DNA of 64,000 nt from Castor canadensis. Lineage: Eukaryota; Chordata; Mammalia; Rodentia; Castoridae. The DNA lies in contig NC_133389.1 in the NCBI RefSeq assembly GCF_047511655.1, positions 40,221,295 to 40,285,294 on the forward strand, written 5' to 3'. The notes beneath the pieces were generated by a model. It was not told the DNA's origin. It searched no databases and worked only from the letters and a program-made list of their open reading frames with translations. Below are positions 13,504 through 25,256 of the stretch, piece by piece; positions within the stretch are counted from its first letter, which is position 1, and the number at the start of each line of letters is the position of its first letter. A program made the position numbers and the translations under genes.

Positions 13504-15774
13504 GAGTGGGGGTTCTTGGTGTACATCACAGCCATATTATAGAGTTTAATGTTTTAGAGAAAAATGTTATTGAAGTTGCCTTTTTTTTTTTTTACTTTGT
13601 CCTGCCTCTGGTTTTCAAATAATGTTTGGAACAACATTTCTTGAAGTTTAACATATGTTGCCAGGGGAACCAGAAGACAGCACCCTGAATTAAAACTAAA
13701 ACCAAAGAACTGAGTGCAACTCAGTGAATTCTGAGTGAATCTTAGTCTTGGTTGTTTATCTAGTGAGGAGATGAGAGGAAGGCCTCTGAGCCCTGGAGAG
13801 AGAGAAACCTGCTGCTGAAACTCCTCCCACATGCACCCTATCTTCTCTTAAGTGCAAGATGTCTTGAGTTTTTCCTTTTGCTTCTTGTTTGAGCATAACC
13901 CAGCTCTTCCTTCCACTCTGCTCCTATTTATTTAAGTCAAATAACTAAAAATTTAAAATACCAGCTTGTTTAAAAAACTTCTCTCATTTAATTCTTATAA
14001 TTTTTGAGATAGAAAGACATCTCTTATGCTTTATCAAGTGCTTTAGTCATAAAAGCAATCCATGTTTATTTTAGAACACAAAGAAAATCTATGAAAGAAA
14101 GGATATTTAAAATTGTGTTTAAGAGTCTTTTACTAAAGGACAATTGGTGTTAACATTTCAATGTATTTTAGAGCATTTTTTAATTTTTAAAGATCAAAAT
14201 TGTATTCAGATGGTTCAAAAAGTTTTTGCTCTTCCCACTGAAGGATGAAGACAGAGAAGATAATGAGAGGTGAATTTAAAGCAAGTTAAATGCATGTATA
14301 AAAATGTCATAATGAGGCATTATTTTGTACAATTAATACATACCAATTTAAAAATCATTGTAAAAAAGTTCCACTCTTCAAATTCCTGTTCTTAGAAACA
14401 ACTAACTTTTAACATTTTTAGCATATTCTTTTGGCATTCACCTAATACCTAAATAACACCTTTACTATTTTTTGTTTAAAAGCTTTAGGTATTGTGTATG
14501 GCCGTCCCATTGCAGGAGGTGAGAAATGAGTTCTCTCTTTCCACCATTCTCCAGTCACACATCCCATAACCCATCTTCCTAGTGTAATGATATGTGATGT
14601 TGGCTGATCACCATTCTGTGTGGAGCTAAATTCCAAGCAGAACTGTGTGGTACACTATGATTGCTTTTTCTTTTCTGGAACAATTTTGGAATCAATAATT
14701 ATCTTGGTTTTCTTTTCTTCTTAAGTTTTCTTCCCTAGGTACAAATAGAGGTGAATCGAGGCTTTCTCAATGTGAACATTATACAATTTGGGGAACCCAG
14801 TAAGAAACAACATACAAATTACAAATTTTCAAAAGGAGGAAGGAGCAAGAATTCTTAAGTATTGGGAGGAACATAGCTTACTAATTAGGAACTCCTATTT
14901 TAGGATTTACGCTAGATTTAAGCCATTATTCTGCATGGGTTTGAATTTTTAGAATCATCTTAATCTAATTACCAAGCCTAGTCCGCTTTTCCTGCAGTGC
15001 AGCTTTTCGCTGTTTGGTCTCTATTACTCATGTTATTCAACTCAAATGCCTTGTTAAGCTTGAGTCTGCTCATATTTAAGAGTGGGAATCAAATAGCTGA
15101 TTGCCTGTGAGTAGAACAATTTGAACATGAGCTTTCTGGAGGGTTCTCTGTTTGGACTGATGTGTCTTTAGGACTTTTGGTGTAGTCAGATTCATCTCTT
15201 TTCTGAAGAGCAAAGGTCTGGGCGCCAGTGTTCTGTGTGTTGAGTGGTACTAGAAGGTCTCAAGAATTTAGAGTTTATTAAATCCCCTTCTCTTTATATA
15301 ATCTTCATTCTTCAGCTGGGCTTGGAATCTGTAGACCAGATCCGACATGGCTGTCTTGCTTTCTCTGTAGTAGGAACCTCTAGTTTTTCACCAATGTGAA
15401 AGAAGGACATTCACTCTGTGGGGCAAAGAAGGGGAGAAGATCCAGGATCTGTTTCTTTATCAGTCCTCCATCTGTCTCTCCTTTTTCAGGGGCACCTGGT
15501 GCCAGTTCCTGAGCCTTCAGGATTCTGTTTTCTCAAAACTGCTAGGTGAGCAACCACCTGCCCATTTGCTTTCCAGGTTCCAAAATGGTGTTATTTCTTC
15601 CTTCATTGTCTCTGAAGTTGTGCCAGGTAAAGGCAGCACTCAGAGTTCCTAATCTCTTTTTATGCATATTTTTATGTAGTTGTGTGCTTCATCTACATTT
15701 TTGAATGCTACTTTGATGATTTTCCCATAGGAGATATGAGAATTTGATCCTGTATTAAAAATTCTTCACTCATG
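13504..15774. other. Intergenic DNA, no gene seen
   Basis: AT-rich sequence without recognisable exons or RNA genes. A T-run at 13,580-13,594 and AT-rich patches around 13,950-14,370 are the only low-complexity features. Confidence 0.5.
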
Positions 15775-16690
15775 TTTATATATAAGCTTTATTGAATTTT
15801 AATTCACACATCACACAATTGTAAATTTAAAGTGTACAGTTCAGTGAACTTTTTAGTATATTTACAGAGTTGTACAGCCATCAACATGATTAATTTTAAA
15901 GCATTTTCATCACCCCAAAAGAGAAACTTCGTATTTGCTGACAGTCACTCCCTGCCCCAGCCTCTTGCTCTAATCTACTTTCTGCTCTCTGGATTTGCCT
16001 ATTTTGGACACTGTATATAAACGGAATAAAACAATATGTGATCTGTTTGGATTGATTTCTTTCATCTGGTGTAACATTTTCAAGGTTTTTTCATGTTGTA
16101 TGTAATAATATAAGTTGAACATTCCTAGTTCAAATATCTAAAATTCAACATGTTACAAAGCCTGAAACTTTAAGTGATGAGTTGAAGTCAAAATGCAGGT
16201 GCACTTGGAATATGATATAAAATTTCTTCAGGCAACTGTGTAAGATGTGCATAAAACATATCTGAATTCTGCCTTTAGACTTCACCCACACCCAAGATAT
16301 TTTATTATGTAAATACAAGTATTCTTAAATCCAAAAACACTTCTGGTCCCAAACATTTCAGATTAAGGATGAACAACTTTTACTTTATTGCTTTTTATTT
16401 CCAAAAAATACTTCATTATATGTAGATACCGAATTCTCTTTATTTATCAATTGAGTTGTTCTTACTTTGTTTGTCATTGTGAATAATACTTTTATGAGTA
16501 TTTGTGTACAAATTTTTGTGTGGACATTTATTTTAATTTTTCTTAAAAATATGACAATTCTATGTTTAACCTTTTACTTCTTTCAAAGAGGCACTACCAT
16601 TTTATATTCTTATCAGTTAATAGTCATTTTAATGTCTATGTATTCACATTCATATTATGAAAACATGGCATTGTTTAGATGTACATGATT
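15775..16690 (-). mobile_element. Ancient L1 fragment (L1M type), split
   Basis: Antisense L1 3' sequence recognisable from 'aagtgtacagttcagtg', 'tcatcaccccaaaagag', 'tggatttgcctatttt', and then after the interruption 'acaaatttttgtgtggac'. The two halves are continuous with each other in the L1 family, with a DNA transposon between them at about 16,107-16,378. Divergence points to an old, pre-rodent insertion. Confidence 0.75.
16107..16378. mobile_element. Tigger-like (mariner class) DNA transposon nested in L1
   Basis: The left end 'aagttgaacattcctagttc' and the right end 'ggatgaacaactt' are inverted versions of each other. The inside carries 'acttctggtcccaaacat' near the right end, a signature of the pogo/Tigger non-autonomous elements. 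A TA-type target is plausible. The exact family is from memory. Confidence 0.55.
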
Positions 16691-16969
16691 AACTATCTTC
16701 TGTCAGATTTTTAGTTATATTTATTTTTGTTAAAAGTTTAATTTATTTGAAGGAGTTTGTGACCAGGTGTTACTGGGTGGTGAAATAAGAATGTTTATGA
16801 ATCTCTCTTCTCCCTTCCTCACTTTTCATAAATGCTTCCTCTGCAGCAGATACTTCACTTTCACTGACATTTTCTGACTCTACTAAAAATCTCTGCTTAT
16901 TCAATGGGTTCTAATCATTTCACTGCTAATGAGGTTTTTCTTTTCCATTTTTGTTGTTATTTGTTTTTG

Positions 16970-17076
16970 TTATTTTGAAAGTCTTGCTATGTATCGAAGT
17001 TTGTCTTGAACTCAAGATCCTCCTGCCTCAGCCTCCTGAATGCTAGGATTATAGGCATGTACCTCCATACCTGGCC
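16970..17076 (-). repeat. B1/7SL-like SINE
   Basis: Antisense 7SL-type SINE: 'cctcctgcctcagcctcc' then 'aggattataggcatgtacc' and 'ctggcc'. T-rich flank at 16,936-16,974 is the complemented A-tail. Confidence 0.8.
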
Positions 17077-18384
17077 TTCTAATAAGGCCGAATAGATTTT
17101 GTTATATTTATTTTTAAATTAAATTTATTTTTGTGTGAATTTTCTGAAAACAAAATATCTCTTGTCCCTGTTTTATGAATGAGAATTGCAAGCTATACAA
17201 GGGGAAAGGAAAAAGGACCTGAGGTGTTGAGTTTCTACCATGTTCAGTTGTCTTGCAAAGTGCTTCACATATATATCCAGGTATGCATTTAATTTAGCTC
17301 TCAAAGTAACTAATACATTGCCCAAAATGGCAGGGTCTTCTTAAAAATTTTGTTGTTTGCATATCCAGAAGACAAGAGAATTTTATAATTTAGTCTTTCT
17401 TTGACAATAATGATGATAGATGAAAGTCCAAAAGTAATAAAAAAAGTCTCCTCTTCCAAAAATAAGAATCATATACCCTTTTCATTAAAAAAACTTTATT
17501 TGGGAGTCAGTAGGGGACTGATTTTTACTTTGACTTGGTTGTTATAAGCCCATCACAATAAGTATATTGTCTGTGGATTGATATCCCTAAAGGGGAATGA
17601 GAACGGGGAGCTGGCTTGTGAGGGTATGGAGATGGAAACCAGAGTCAACCCTGTGGATTTATTATATGTCACAACAACTTCCCTAAGGCCCTCAGAGGAA
17701 AACAAATGTGAATTTATTTTCAGTATTCCTCAAAATTTTATCACGATCATAAGAGCTTTTCAAACAGTTCATTTCAACATGTGTATGATAGCTCAATTCC
17801 TCATTCTTACCTTACCTATAAGTTGCATTCAACACAGTTCATCTTGCAACTTTTTTATCATTTGGTTGCTGATTTTATTACTATCATTCTGGCCATTTCT
17901 TCTCAGTCTTTATTGTCTCTATGGGGATGATTTCAAGATTGACAGTTCCAGGTCAGACTCCACTTTAGGGGTCTAAGTCTGATTACCCACATACTAGTCC
18001 CTCTTTCCACTTGAAAGCTTAATTGGCATCTTAAAAATATTTTATATCAAAAAATTATTTTATATCCAGAAACATCCAAAACCTGCTCATTCAAGTCTCC
18101 TTTACCTTAGTAATGAAACTCCTTTCTTCCAGTTCTTTTAGGCTCTCAAATTAAGGTATCATCTTTGTTTTCCTTCTTTTTCTCATATACATCCAATCCT
18201 ACCTATAAAACCTGGCTGTTCTACCCTCAAACATATGTACAACATGAATACTTTCATGGGACTCTTAGTCTAAGCTATTATTATTACTTTTGCTTGGATT
18301 ATTGCAGTCACTCTTGTCTCCCTGAAACTTTATCTGTAGAGTTTGTTTCTATATAACCAAGAACCTTAGTAAGTTCCATGTAGG
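17077..18384. other. Intergenic DNA, no gene seen
   Basis: AT-rich, without an identified repeat family or exon. A 132-codon open frame at 17,578-17,976 (+) has no recognisable domain. Confidence 0.5.
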
Positions 18385-18720
18385 ATAAGCTCAATGAAAT
18401 GCACATCAAAACACATTATAATCAAACTTTGGAAAGCCAAAGACAGAGAATAGCAAGTGAGATGGGAATGTCAAGTACAGGGGTGTCTCAGTAAGATTAA
18501 CAATTGAATGCTTATCAGAAACTATGGAAGCCAGAGGACAGTGGACATATTAAAAGGAAAAAAAAAAAAAAAAACACCTACCAACCAAGAATTCTGTATC
18601 TGGCAAAACTGACCTTCAAGAATGAGGAAATTAAAGCTTTTGTAGATAAACCAAAAGCTGACAGTTTGCTATCAGTAGACTTGCCCTGAAAGAAATGCTA
18701 CAGGGAACCATTGAGTTGAA
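18385..18720 (+). mobile_element. Old L1 internal fragment
   Basis: Carries phrases common in old mammalian L1 copies, including 'aaccaagaattctgtatctg' and 'gaaagaaatgctacaggg', with an A-run at 18,559-18,575. It is more diverged than the L1 3' end immediately to its right. Confidence 0.5.
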
Positions 18721-18732
18721 ATGCAAGGACAT

Positions 18733-19480
18733 TACTCCAGAGGCACCTGCACACCCATGTTTATTGCAGCACTATTCACAATAGCCAAGTTATGGAAACA
18801 GCCAAGATGCCCTACTACTGACGAATGGATTAAGAAAAATGGAATTTTATGCAGCCATGAAGAAGAATGAAATGTTATTATTCGCTGGTAAATGGATGGA
18901 ATTGGAGAACATCATTCTGAGTGAGGTTAGCCTGGCCCAAAAGACCAAAAATTGTATGTTCTCCCTCATATGCGGACATTAGATCAAGGGCAAACACAAC
19001 AAGGGGATTGGACTTTGAGCACATGATAAAAGCGAGAGCACACAAGGGAGGTGTGAAGATAGGTAAGACACCTAAAAAATTAGCTAGCATTTGTTGCCCT
19101 CAACACAGAGAAACTAAAGCAGATACCTTAGAAGCAACTGAGGCCAATAGGAAAAGGGGACAGGAACTAGAGAAAAGGTTAGATCAAAAAGAATTAACCT
19201 AGAAGGTAACACACACGTATAGGAAATAAATGTGAGTCAACTCCCTGTATAGCTATCCTTATCTCAACTAGCAAAAACCCTTGTTCCTTCCTATTATTGC
19301 TTATACTCTCTCTTCAACAAAATTAGAGATAAGGGCAAAATAGTTTCTGCTGGGTATTGAGGGGGTGGGGGGGAGAGGGAGGGGGCGGTGTGGGTGGTAA
19401 GGGAGGGGGTGGGGGCAGGGGGGAGAAATGACCCAAGCATTGTATGCACATATGAATAATAAAACAATAAAAAAACCAAA
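18733..19480 (+). mobile_element. Young L1 3' end with G-rich 3' UTR
   Basis: Sense-strand 3' part of ORF2 begins near 'cagaggcacctgcacacc', including 'ccatgaagaagaatgaaatg' and 'tgttctccctcatatgcgg'. The 3' UTR follows with an exceptionally G-rich run at 19,359-19,427 and the tail 'aataataaaacaataaaa'. It is 5'-truncated. The same ORF2 end is present, complemented, in the long L1 at 2,090-2,450. Confidence 0.85.
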
Positions 19481-21294
19481 AAAACCCAGTAACTTAAACA
19501 TGTATGAAGAAAGATCTTTAGTGAAGGTAACTACATGGAACATAAAACAGCAAGTTATTCCATTGCACAGAGCAACGGAATGTAATATTTGGACTTTGCA
19601 CCTGGTTTCTGGCATAGAGTTTCAAAAACTGTTGGAATTTCTTGAGTGACAGGAATTATTTTTTGCTAATGAGATGACTCAGCATGAGTCCCCAGATAGC
19701 TTCAAGATTGGGACTTGTCGTTAGAAATATCAACCATGAGATTAGATAGCTGAAACTTTGGGCTAGGCCAGCCTCCAAGAAGAGGAGGGAGGCTGGAGAC
19801 TGAGTTCAATTGACTTAATCAATCATGTCTTTTTAATGGAACCCTGAAAAATCTCTGGACACAAAGGCTCAGGGGAGCTTCTTGGTTGGTGAACACAGGA
19901 GTCTTTTTGGGACATTGACAATGATAACCAGATTCTTTAGGGAGAAGGCATGCCAGCTCTATGTCCTCTCTCACTTCCCAGACCTTGCCCTTCATGTATC
20001 TTCTTTTGGCTATTCCTGGTCTGTATCTTTTAAAGAAAACTAATGAAGAGTACAGTGCTTTCAGTGAATTCTGGAATTATTTAACCTGAAGGGGGTCACT
20101 GGAGCCCCTGAATTTATAACTGGCTAGTCAGAAGTGTGGATGGTCCCATAGAATAATGACTGCCATTTTAGTGGGAACACTTTTGTAGGAGATTTTATTC
20201 TTGACCTGTGGCGTCTGTTCTAACTCTTGAGTGGCTGGTGTCAGAAATCAATTGTAGTATACGCTTAGGCTAGAAATGGAACATATTGTATTTTTTGGTT
20301 TGTAACACCACTTTTTTTTCCTATATGATTTTTAAAAAGATAAATAAAAATTAGTTACAAATACATGCTATTTGGCACATAGTGTACAAAGATGCAGACA
20401 GTTCTTGGCAAACAAACACTTATTACCATAAGGTGTTTGCCTCATACACTAGATAAGACTTGAGTATATGGAGGACTCCCTCCACCTAGAGCAAGCACAT
20501 GTACCTGTACGCCTTACTTCTTAGCCTGTTTTTCTTCCCACTTACTCCACTAATGGAGGGAAAGGTGTCTGCCTCTTAAGGTCTAGATCAGAAGGCTAGT
20601 CTAATTGGCTCTACCTGGATATTCTCAGGGTGTACATGTTTCCAAGCTACAGTAGCCACAAAGAGTCTTCTAGTAAAAATAGAATGTCAGAGACACCATT
20701 TGCCTTGTGCCATTTATGTTAAATTGCCTGCCACTCATCCTTGGCAGCATTTCTCTGGGGTTGGCCCAATCAGTGCATTACAAAGTGAAGAAGCCACCAC
20801 AGGTGTTATTTACCTAATTTATGAGAGTATGGACCTAGAGATGGAGAATATGTGTGGCTGAATTACTGGTTCACATGCTATGTTTCTATTACTAAACCAA
20901 TTAGCACTGGGGAAGAGGAAACAAAAAATTATCATTATGTAACTACACTCATAATCACTTATAATCCTTCAATATTTTTATTGTTTTCTTTAAGATGAAG
21001 CATGCACATAATTTTCAATAATCTGTGACCTAACAATGCAACGGAAAGACAACTGTTCACTGAAGGCAGAGAAAATTCTCATTGTTAGACGCACCCTCCA
21101 AAGGCATTGGCACTCAAGTGGTCTTGGTACCAAATCAAAGAAACCACCCAACTCAGGTGTTTCTTATCCATCCACCCATCCATGCATTCACCGACTCTAA
21201 ATATCTGTGGTAGGGAGCCTGGAAAAGATACGGTAGCATAAAACAAAATAAAAATATCATCTGTAAGTCCACAATTTAGAATATTAATCTTTTA

Positions 21295-21334
<40 letters not shown>

Positions 21335-21534
21335 TTGTTGTTGTTGTTTTTTAAACCCAAAGCCATTCAGCTATTTACAGGAGAAGGTGAACTCTCTTGC
21401 CTCAGATACTCATCAGTAGGTCCTGCTCCATAAGGCAAGTGTTGACCTGTCTTTCTTTTTTGAACAGACTGACTCCATGCCGCTCTAAGAAATATTCACT
21501 GAATCCAGAGAATAAAACACACAAGATATAGTGT
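19481..21534. other. Downstream flank of DTNA, no gene seen
   Basis: Unique-looking DNA between the young L1 and the inferred DTNA 3' end. No reading frames or RNA genes recognised; it includes the (AT)n run at 21,297. Confidence 0.5.
21297..21331. repeat. (AT)n microsatellite
   Basis: About 17 perfect AT units followed by a T/GTT-rich stretch. It lies about 200 bp beyond the inferred DTNA cleavage site. Confidence 0.95.
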
Positions 21535-21553
21535 TTTTAAAAACATTTTTAAT
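21513..21553 (-). terminator. DTNA: DTNA distal polyadenylation signal
   Basis: On the minus strand an ATTAAA hexamer (21,553-21,548) is followed about 25 nt later by a GU-rich element, TTGTGTGTTTT (21,523-21,513). This is the usual arrangement around a cleavage site, which would fall near 21,535. It sits at the far end of a long stop-to-signal stretch that fits a DTNA 3' UTR. An AATAAA at 23,523-23,518 is a possible internal site giving a shorter UTR. Confidence 0.6.
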
Positions 21554-21638
21554 GAAGAAATAATTCCATTCCAAAATATAGACACACAATTAAATAGTTT
21601 AATCACTTCAAAATATAACATGTCCCCAGAAGGTTTCA

Positions 21639-21647
21639 ACACACACA

Positions 21648-21688
<41 letters not shown>
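21639..21688. repeat. (CA)n microsatellite
   Basis: CA units with one CT interruption near 21,649. In the DTNA transcript this reads as (UG)n, about 90-140 nt upstream of the poly(A) signal. Confidence 0.93.
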
Positions 21689-21689
<1 letters not shown>

Positions 21690-23541
21690 ATACTTAACAG
21701 CAATACAAAGAAAAAATCCCATACAATAGTTCTGTTACAATACCAATGAATATTATGAAATCTTTAGTGTTTCTGAATTGGGTTATTTTAAATGGTGTCA
21801 AATTACAGTAGTCATAATTAAAAAGTCTGATTAATTAGCCTCAACATGTAATGCTTCTGATTTTTTTTCTTTTTGGTTCAAAAGTAAAAATGCCCTTTCT
21901 ACTGAGGACACAGTGGAGTTCTTCTTCTTCTTTTTTTTTTTTTTTTGTGGCTCCTTGCATTGGAATCAAACCAAAGTGAATGCAGCAACCAAATGTTGCT
22001 GTATTTACAAGCTCTATCTACAGTTAACAGCCAAGAACTAATAAGGGTAGACGAAGATGGTCAAAATAAAAGCAGACATCAGTGCTAAATTATGTTGCAA
22101 CATTTTGGCTCATGCATATAAGAAAATACATAGTATATCACAACAAAGGCCACACTCTTAATGCAATTCAGTTCACATTACTACTTACAAATGAACCTTC
22201 CCTGGCTTATAGTAGATCGTCTGGTGACCCATTTTCACATCTCCAGCACATCTCCCTCTGACCAACCAAACTTACCCCGACTTCCGTTCTGACAAACCAC
22301 AACTGATTCCTGAATCCTATACAGTATATTTCACCCTCCTCCACAAACATGGCGCTATGGGGGAGGGTTAGCTGCGTTAGACCAGTGCTCATTAATAGCT
22401 TTGATGGAGACGGATGTGCAATTCATTGTGAAACAAGAAAGAAACAACTCCCATAAGATATAGTTGTATATAGTGGACAAGACAGACAAAACCTGCTGGG
22501 TACTTAGAATAGTCCCCAAAAGTAAATTTGGAGAGCCAAGGAAAGAAACCCACCCAAAACCACGAAAACCCAAAACAACACACGCCATTTTGTCTCGGGT
22601 ACAGGACAGGGGTGCTTGAGTCTGGTCTCAGTGCTGACGTGGAGCTAAGAGAAAGAAAAGGTGGCTGGTTAGTCAGAAATTGGTCACTGGTGGTAGTTTC
22701 CAGAGTCCTTGCAATGGCTTTGCATGATGACAACAATCATGTGATGGAGTTGGTTGGCAATGAAAGCTTTGAGAAGGGAGATGGTTTTCAGCAGAACAGT
22801 TTAAATCTTAGACACATATTTGGATGTAGAAAGACAAAGAGACAACCTAGGTCAGCTCAGTCCAGTCAGTGGCTGAAGGCCACTTGCAGGGTCTGAGTAC
22901 TGAGTTCAAGAACTACCTGGCTGAGATTTCGAGATGACAGTAATGCAGGTAGCTGGGATGTAGTGGTTTTCAGTATTGAGTGTGAGGCACCAATGGCCAC
23001 CTGCTCCATCTAGAGAGGTATGGTTTCACAGAGGATGGGCAGTGGAAGAGAGATGAACATTAAGACAAACCAACAAAACCCGCAATAAAATCCACCTGTG
23101 CAAAGAAATCAGAGAACTGGGCAGTTTGTGCCACTTTGGTGCTAGCCTGTGCTCAGGGACTTTTGTTAGGCGGGTTCTCTGGAAGGAATTACGATTAAAT
23201 ATATCTGGGGATGGCATGGGGTCCTTCCTGATGCCAATCAAGCACCTTACTATCCCCAGGGTAGGTGATTTTGTTACAAAGGGCAGCCAAGGGGATGGTT
23301 TTTAACCAAATGCAGAGGCACACACATCTGATGGCCCTCTGAAGAGGGAGCCTGAAGATGTCAGAATGTGTGTTTCCAGCTGCCACCTACCAACTACAGA
23401 CTAGGTAGGTGCAAAGGGAGAGGGGTTTGCCAGCCTCAGGAGCAAACTTGAGTTGCCAAACTTTAAAGTTGTCTCAGAACCTTACTTACTTATTCTGAGT
23501 AAGGCTTTCTCAGAGACTTTATTGTATGTCTATTCCAGAGC

Positions 23542-23729
23542 AGTAGTTTTCAACATTTAGTGTGCATCAGAATCATCAGGAGGACTGATTAAAGCACAGA
23601 TGGCAGGCCTAAACCCCAGAGTCTGATTCAGTAGGACTGGGGTGGAGCCTTGAAATCTGTACTTCTAAGACATTCCCAGGTGATGCTGATGCTGCTCATC
23701 TGGGGACCACATTTTGAGAACCACACTGT
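23542..23729 (+). mobile_element. MER5A-like hAT element in the DTNA 3' UTR
   Basis: Imperfect terminal inverted repeats 'cagtagttttcaac' and 'ttgagaaccacactg' bracket the family phrases 'gtgtgcatcagaatcatc', 'gtctgattcagtagg' and 'ccaggtgatgctgatgctg'. This is the usual 190-bp non-autonomous hAT-Charlie element, nearly full length. Confidence 0.85.
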
Positions 23730-24935
23730 TCTACAATGGATGCTCTTCTTTCGTTTAAAGGAAAAGCAGGAATTCCAAAGAAGTTGCTAATTTAAGTATA
23801 ATATATCCAGTATATTGCAGGCTTTTCTTCACATCAAGTCTTGAAAAAGAAATGATTACATTTCCATTTTCCCCAGGATCCCCCAAGGGAGGTCTTTAGG
23901 TCCTATTAAAGAGGGCCATCCACTGGGACTTTTATCTTCCTGTCTTTGACAGTTCCTTTGCACTTCAGCTTCTCACTGAGTGCAAAATCCCAACTCAACG
24001 TAGAAGAGCCTGTCTCCTTTCACAGACCACACAATGCTGCATGCAGAACACCAGGTGGCCAGCTAAGGCAATAAACATTCAGAAATACAATGAGAGCGAA
24101 CGTTTGCAAGCGCACTTTAAGCCTGTACGTGTAAAGCTGAAGGTCTCCAAACCACCCGATGGGGGAACTTGTGAATGAGCGGTGCTGTGAAAGACATGCT
24201 TCCTAAAGCTAAAACAAGAGGAATAAGACCATGGAAGAGCATAGATAACTAGTCCATTTGGGGATTTTATGGCACCTGTGGTTTATAAACAGCTTTAGTA
24301 ACGAGTATTTCAAAACATAGTTCACAGTTTTTAAGAAGATCTGTGCTGATTTTAAAAACTAGATTCTATATAATTTGAATGTTGTCTTTTTTTTTTTTGA
24401 ATGATACCTTTTTGGAAAAAAATATTTACATTAACCTCTATGGCTGACTCATTAGAGTGTCTTGAAAGAAAACAACCTCAAGATGGAAAGAAGCCCCACA
24501 GAATGAATTATTCCTAGGGTTTGGTTGTTGCTCACAGAGACTTGGAGTCAACCAAGTCAAAAACCCTTCTTGGCTTCTGGGCTCTGAGTCTGTACACTCA
24601 GGAGCCACATCCTTCAGGGTGGCTGTTTTTTTCCAATTGCTGTGGAAAAAAATGTACAGTGTGTAATAAACTGTTTTGCTAAAATCTCAAAGAATCCAGA
24701 AATCAAACTTCTAGCTATAAACAGTATTAATATTGTCATTGTAAACTGAAAGGTTCGACACCATGTGCAAAGGTTTAAAATGCTTGTCAATACTGCCAGT
24801 ATGGACAACAGCACTGTGGGTTCTCAGCCTGTGTTTGTTTTCAACCAGGGATGAGCATGTTACAGAAGATGGAGCTGATAAATCAGCTTGAAACATAAGT
24901 CTTGTTTTCTTCCCCCTCCCTCCTAAAACACATAC

Positions 24936-25160
24936 TTAGGAACTACAAATCTTAGGACAAAAGTTAGCTGCACTACAGGCATCAGAACACATCTTTTTAG
25001 GGGTGGGGGTTTGTTGGGAGCTGCAGGGTGGAGTGGCTCCTCTCTCCGGCGAGGGCGAGGCTGCTGCCAGGCTGTTGTCTTCCTCCTTTGAGTGGGTACA
25101 GTGCTCTCCATCACCACCAGCTTTCATGTTACTGTCACCATCTGTCTGACTATAGCTTGC
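24936..25160 (-). CDS. DTNA: DTNA terminal exon: alternative 74-residue C-terminus
   Basis: The acceptor 'ttattcccag' ends at 25,161, and the exon opens in phase 0. The previous coding exon ends in phase 0 at 30,490. Skipping the 49-bp VSLQG exon therefore continues the protein as ASYSQTDGDSN and on for 74 residues to TAA at 24,938-24,936. The tail is rich in Ser, Pro, Thr and Cys. It carries two SP/TP clusters (ASPSPERG, QTPTPKK) and a cysteine pattern C-x3-C-x5-C-x3-C close to the end (within MCSDACSAANFC and PKICSS). No membrane segment or known domain is seen. When the VSLQG exon is included, this segment is 3' UTR. The splice phase and open frame are seen; translation is inferred, and I do not recall whether such an isoform is annotated. 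Confidence 0.55.
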   Translation of the reverse strand, partial: ASYSQTDGDSNMKAGGDGEHCTHSKEEDNSLAAASPSPERGATPPCSSQQTPTPKKMCSDACSAANFCPKICSS

Positions 25161-25250
25161 CTGGGAATAAGGAATTTGTAGTTTTTTTAAAGATGAAAAC
25201 TGTTTCTAAATTAGGGTCATGAAGCTTAGGATCCTCCCTTTCCCGAGGTG

Positions 25251-25256
<6 letters not shown>

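Larger units (their letters stand above)
21535..24935 (-). other. DTNA: DTNA 3' untranslated region
   Basis: Runs from the stop of the extended reading frame (24,938-24,936) to the inferred poly(A) site, about 3.4 kb. It lacks SINEs and L1, unlike its surroundings, which fits a constrained 3' UTR. It does contain an old MER5-type insertion (23,542-23,729) and a (UG)n run on the transcript (21,688-21,639). For mRNAs that include the VSLQG exon, all of the 25,160-24,936 segment is also untranslated. Its extent is inferred, not shown by transcript data. Confidence 0.6.

Noticed and set aside
17578..17976. 132-codon open frame with a hydrophobic end
   Set aside because: The hydrophobic run comes from T-rich DNA. 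No family resemblance and no gene context.
22528..22896. 122-codon open frame on the plus strand
   Set aside because: Antisense to the inferred DTNA 3' UTR; no domain recognised.
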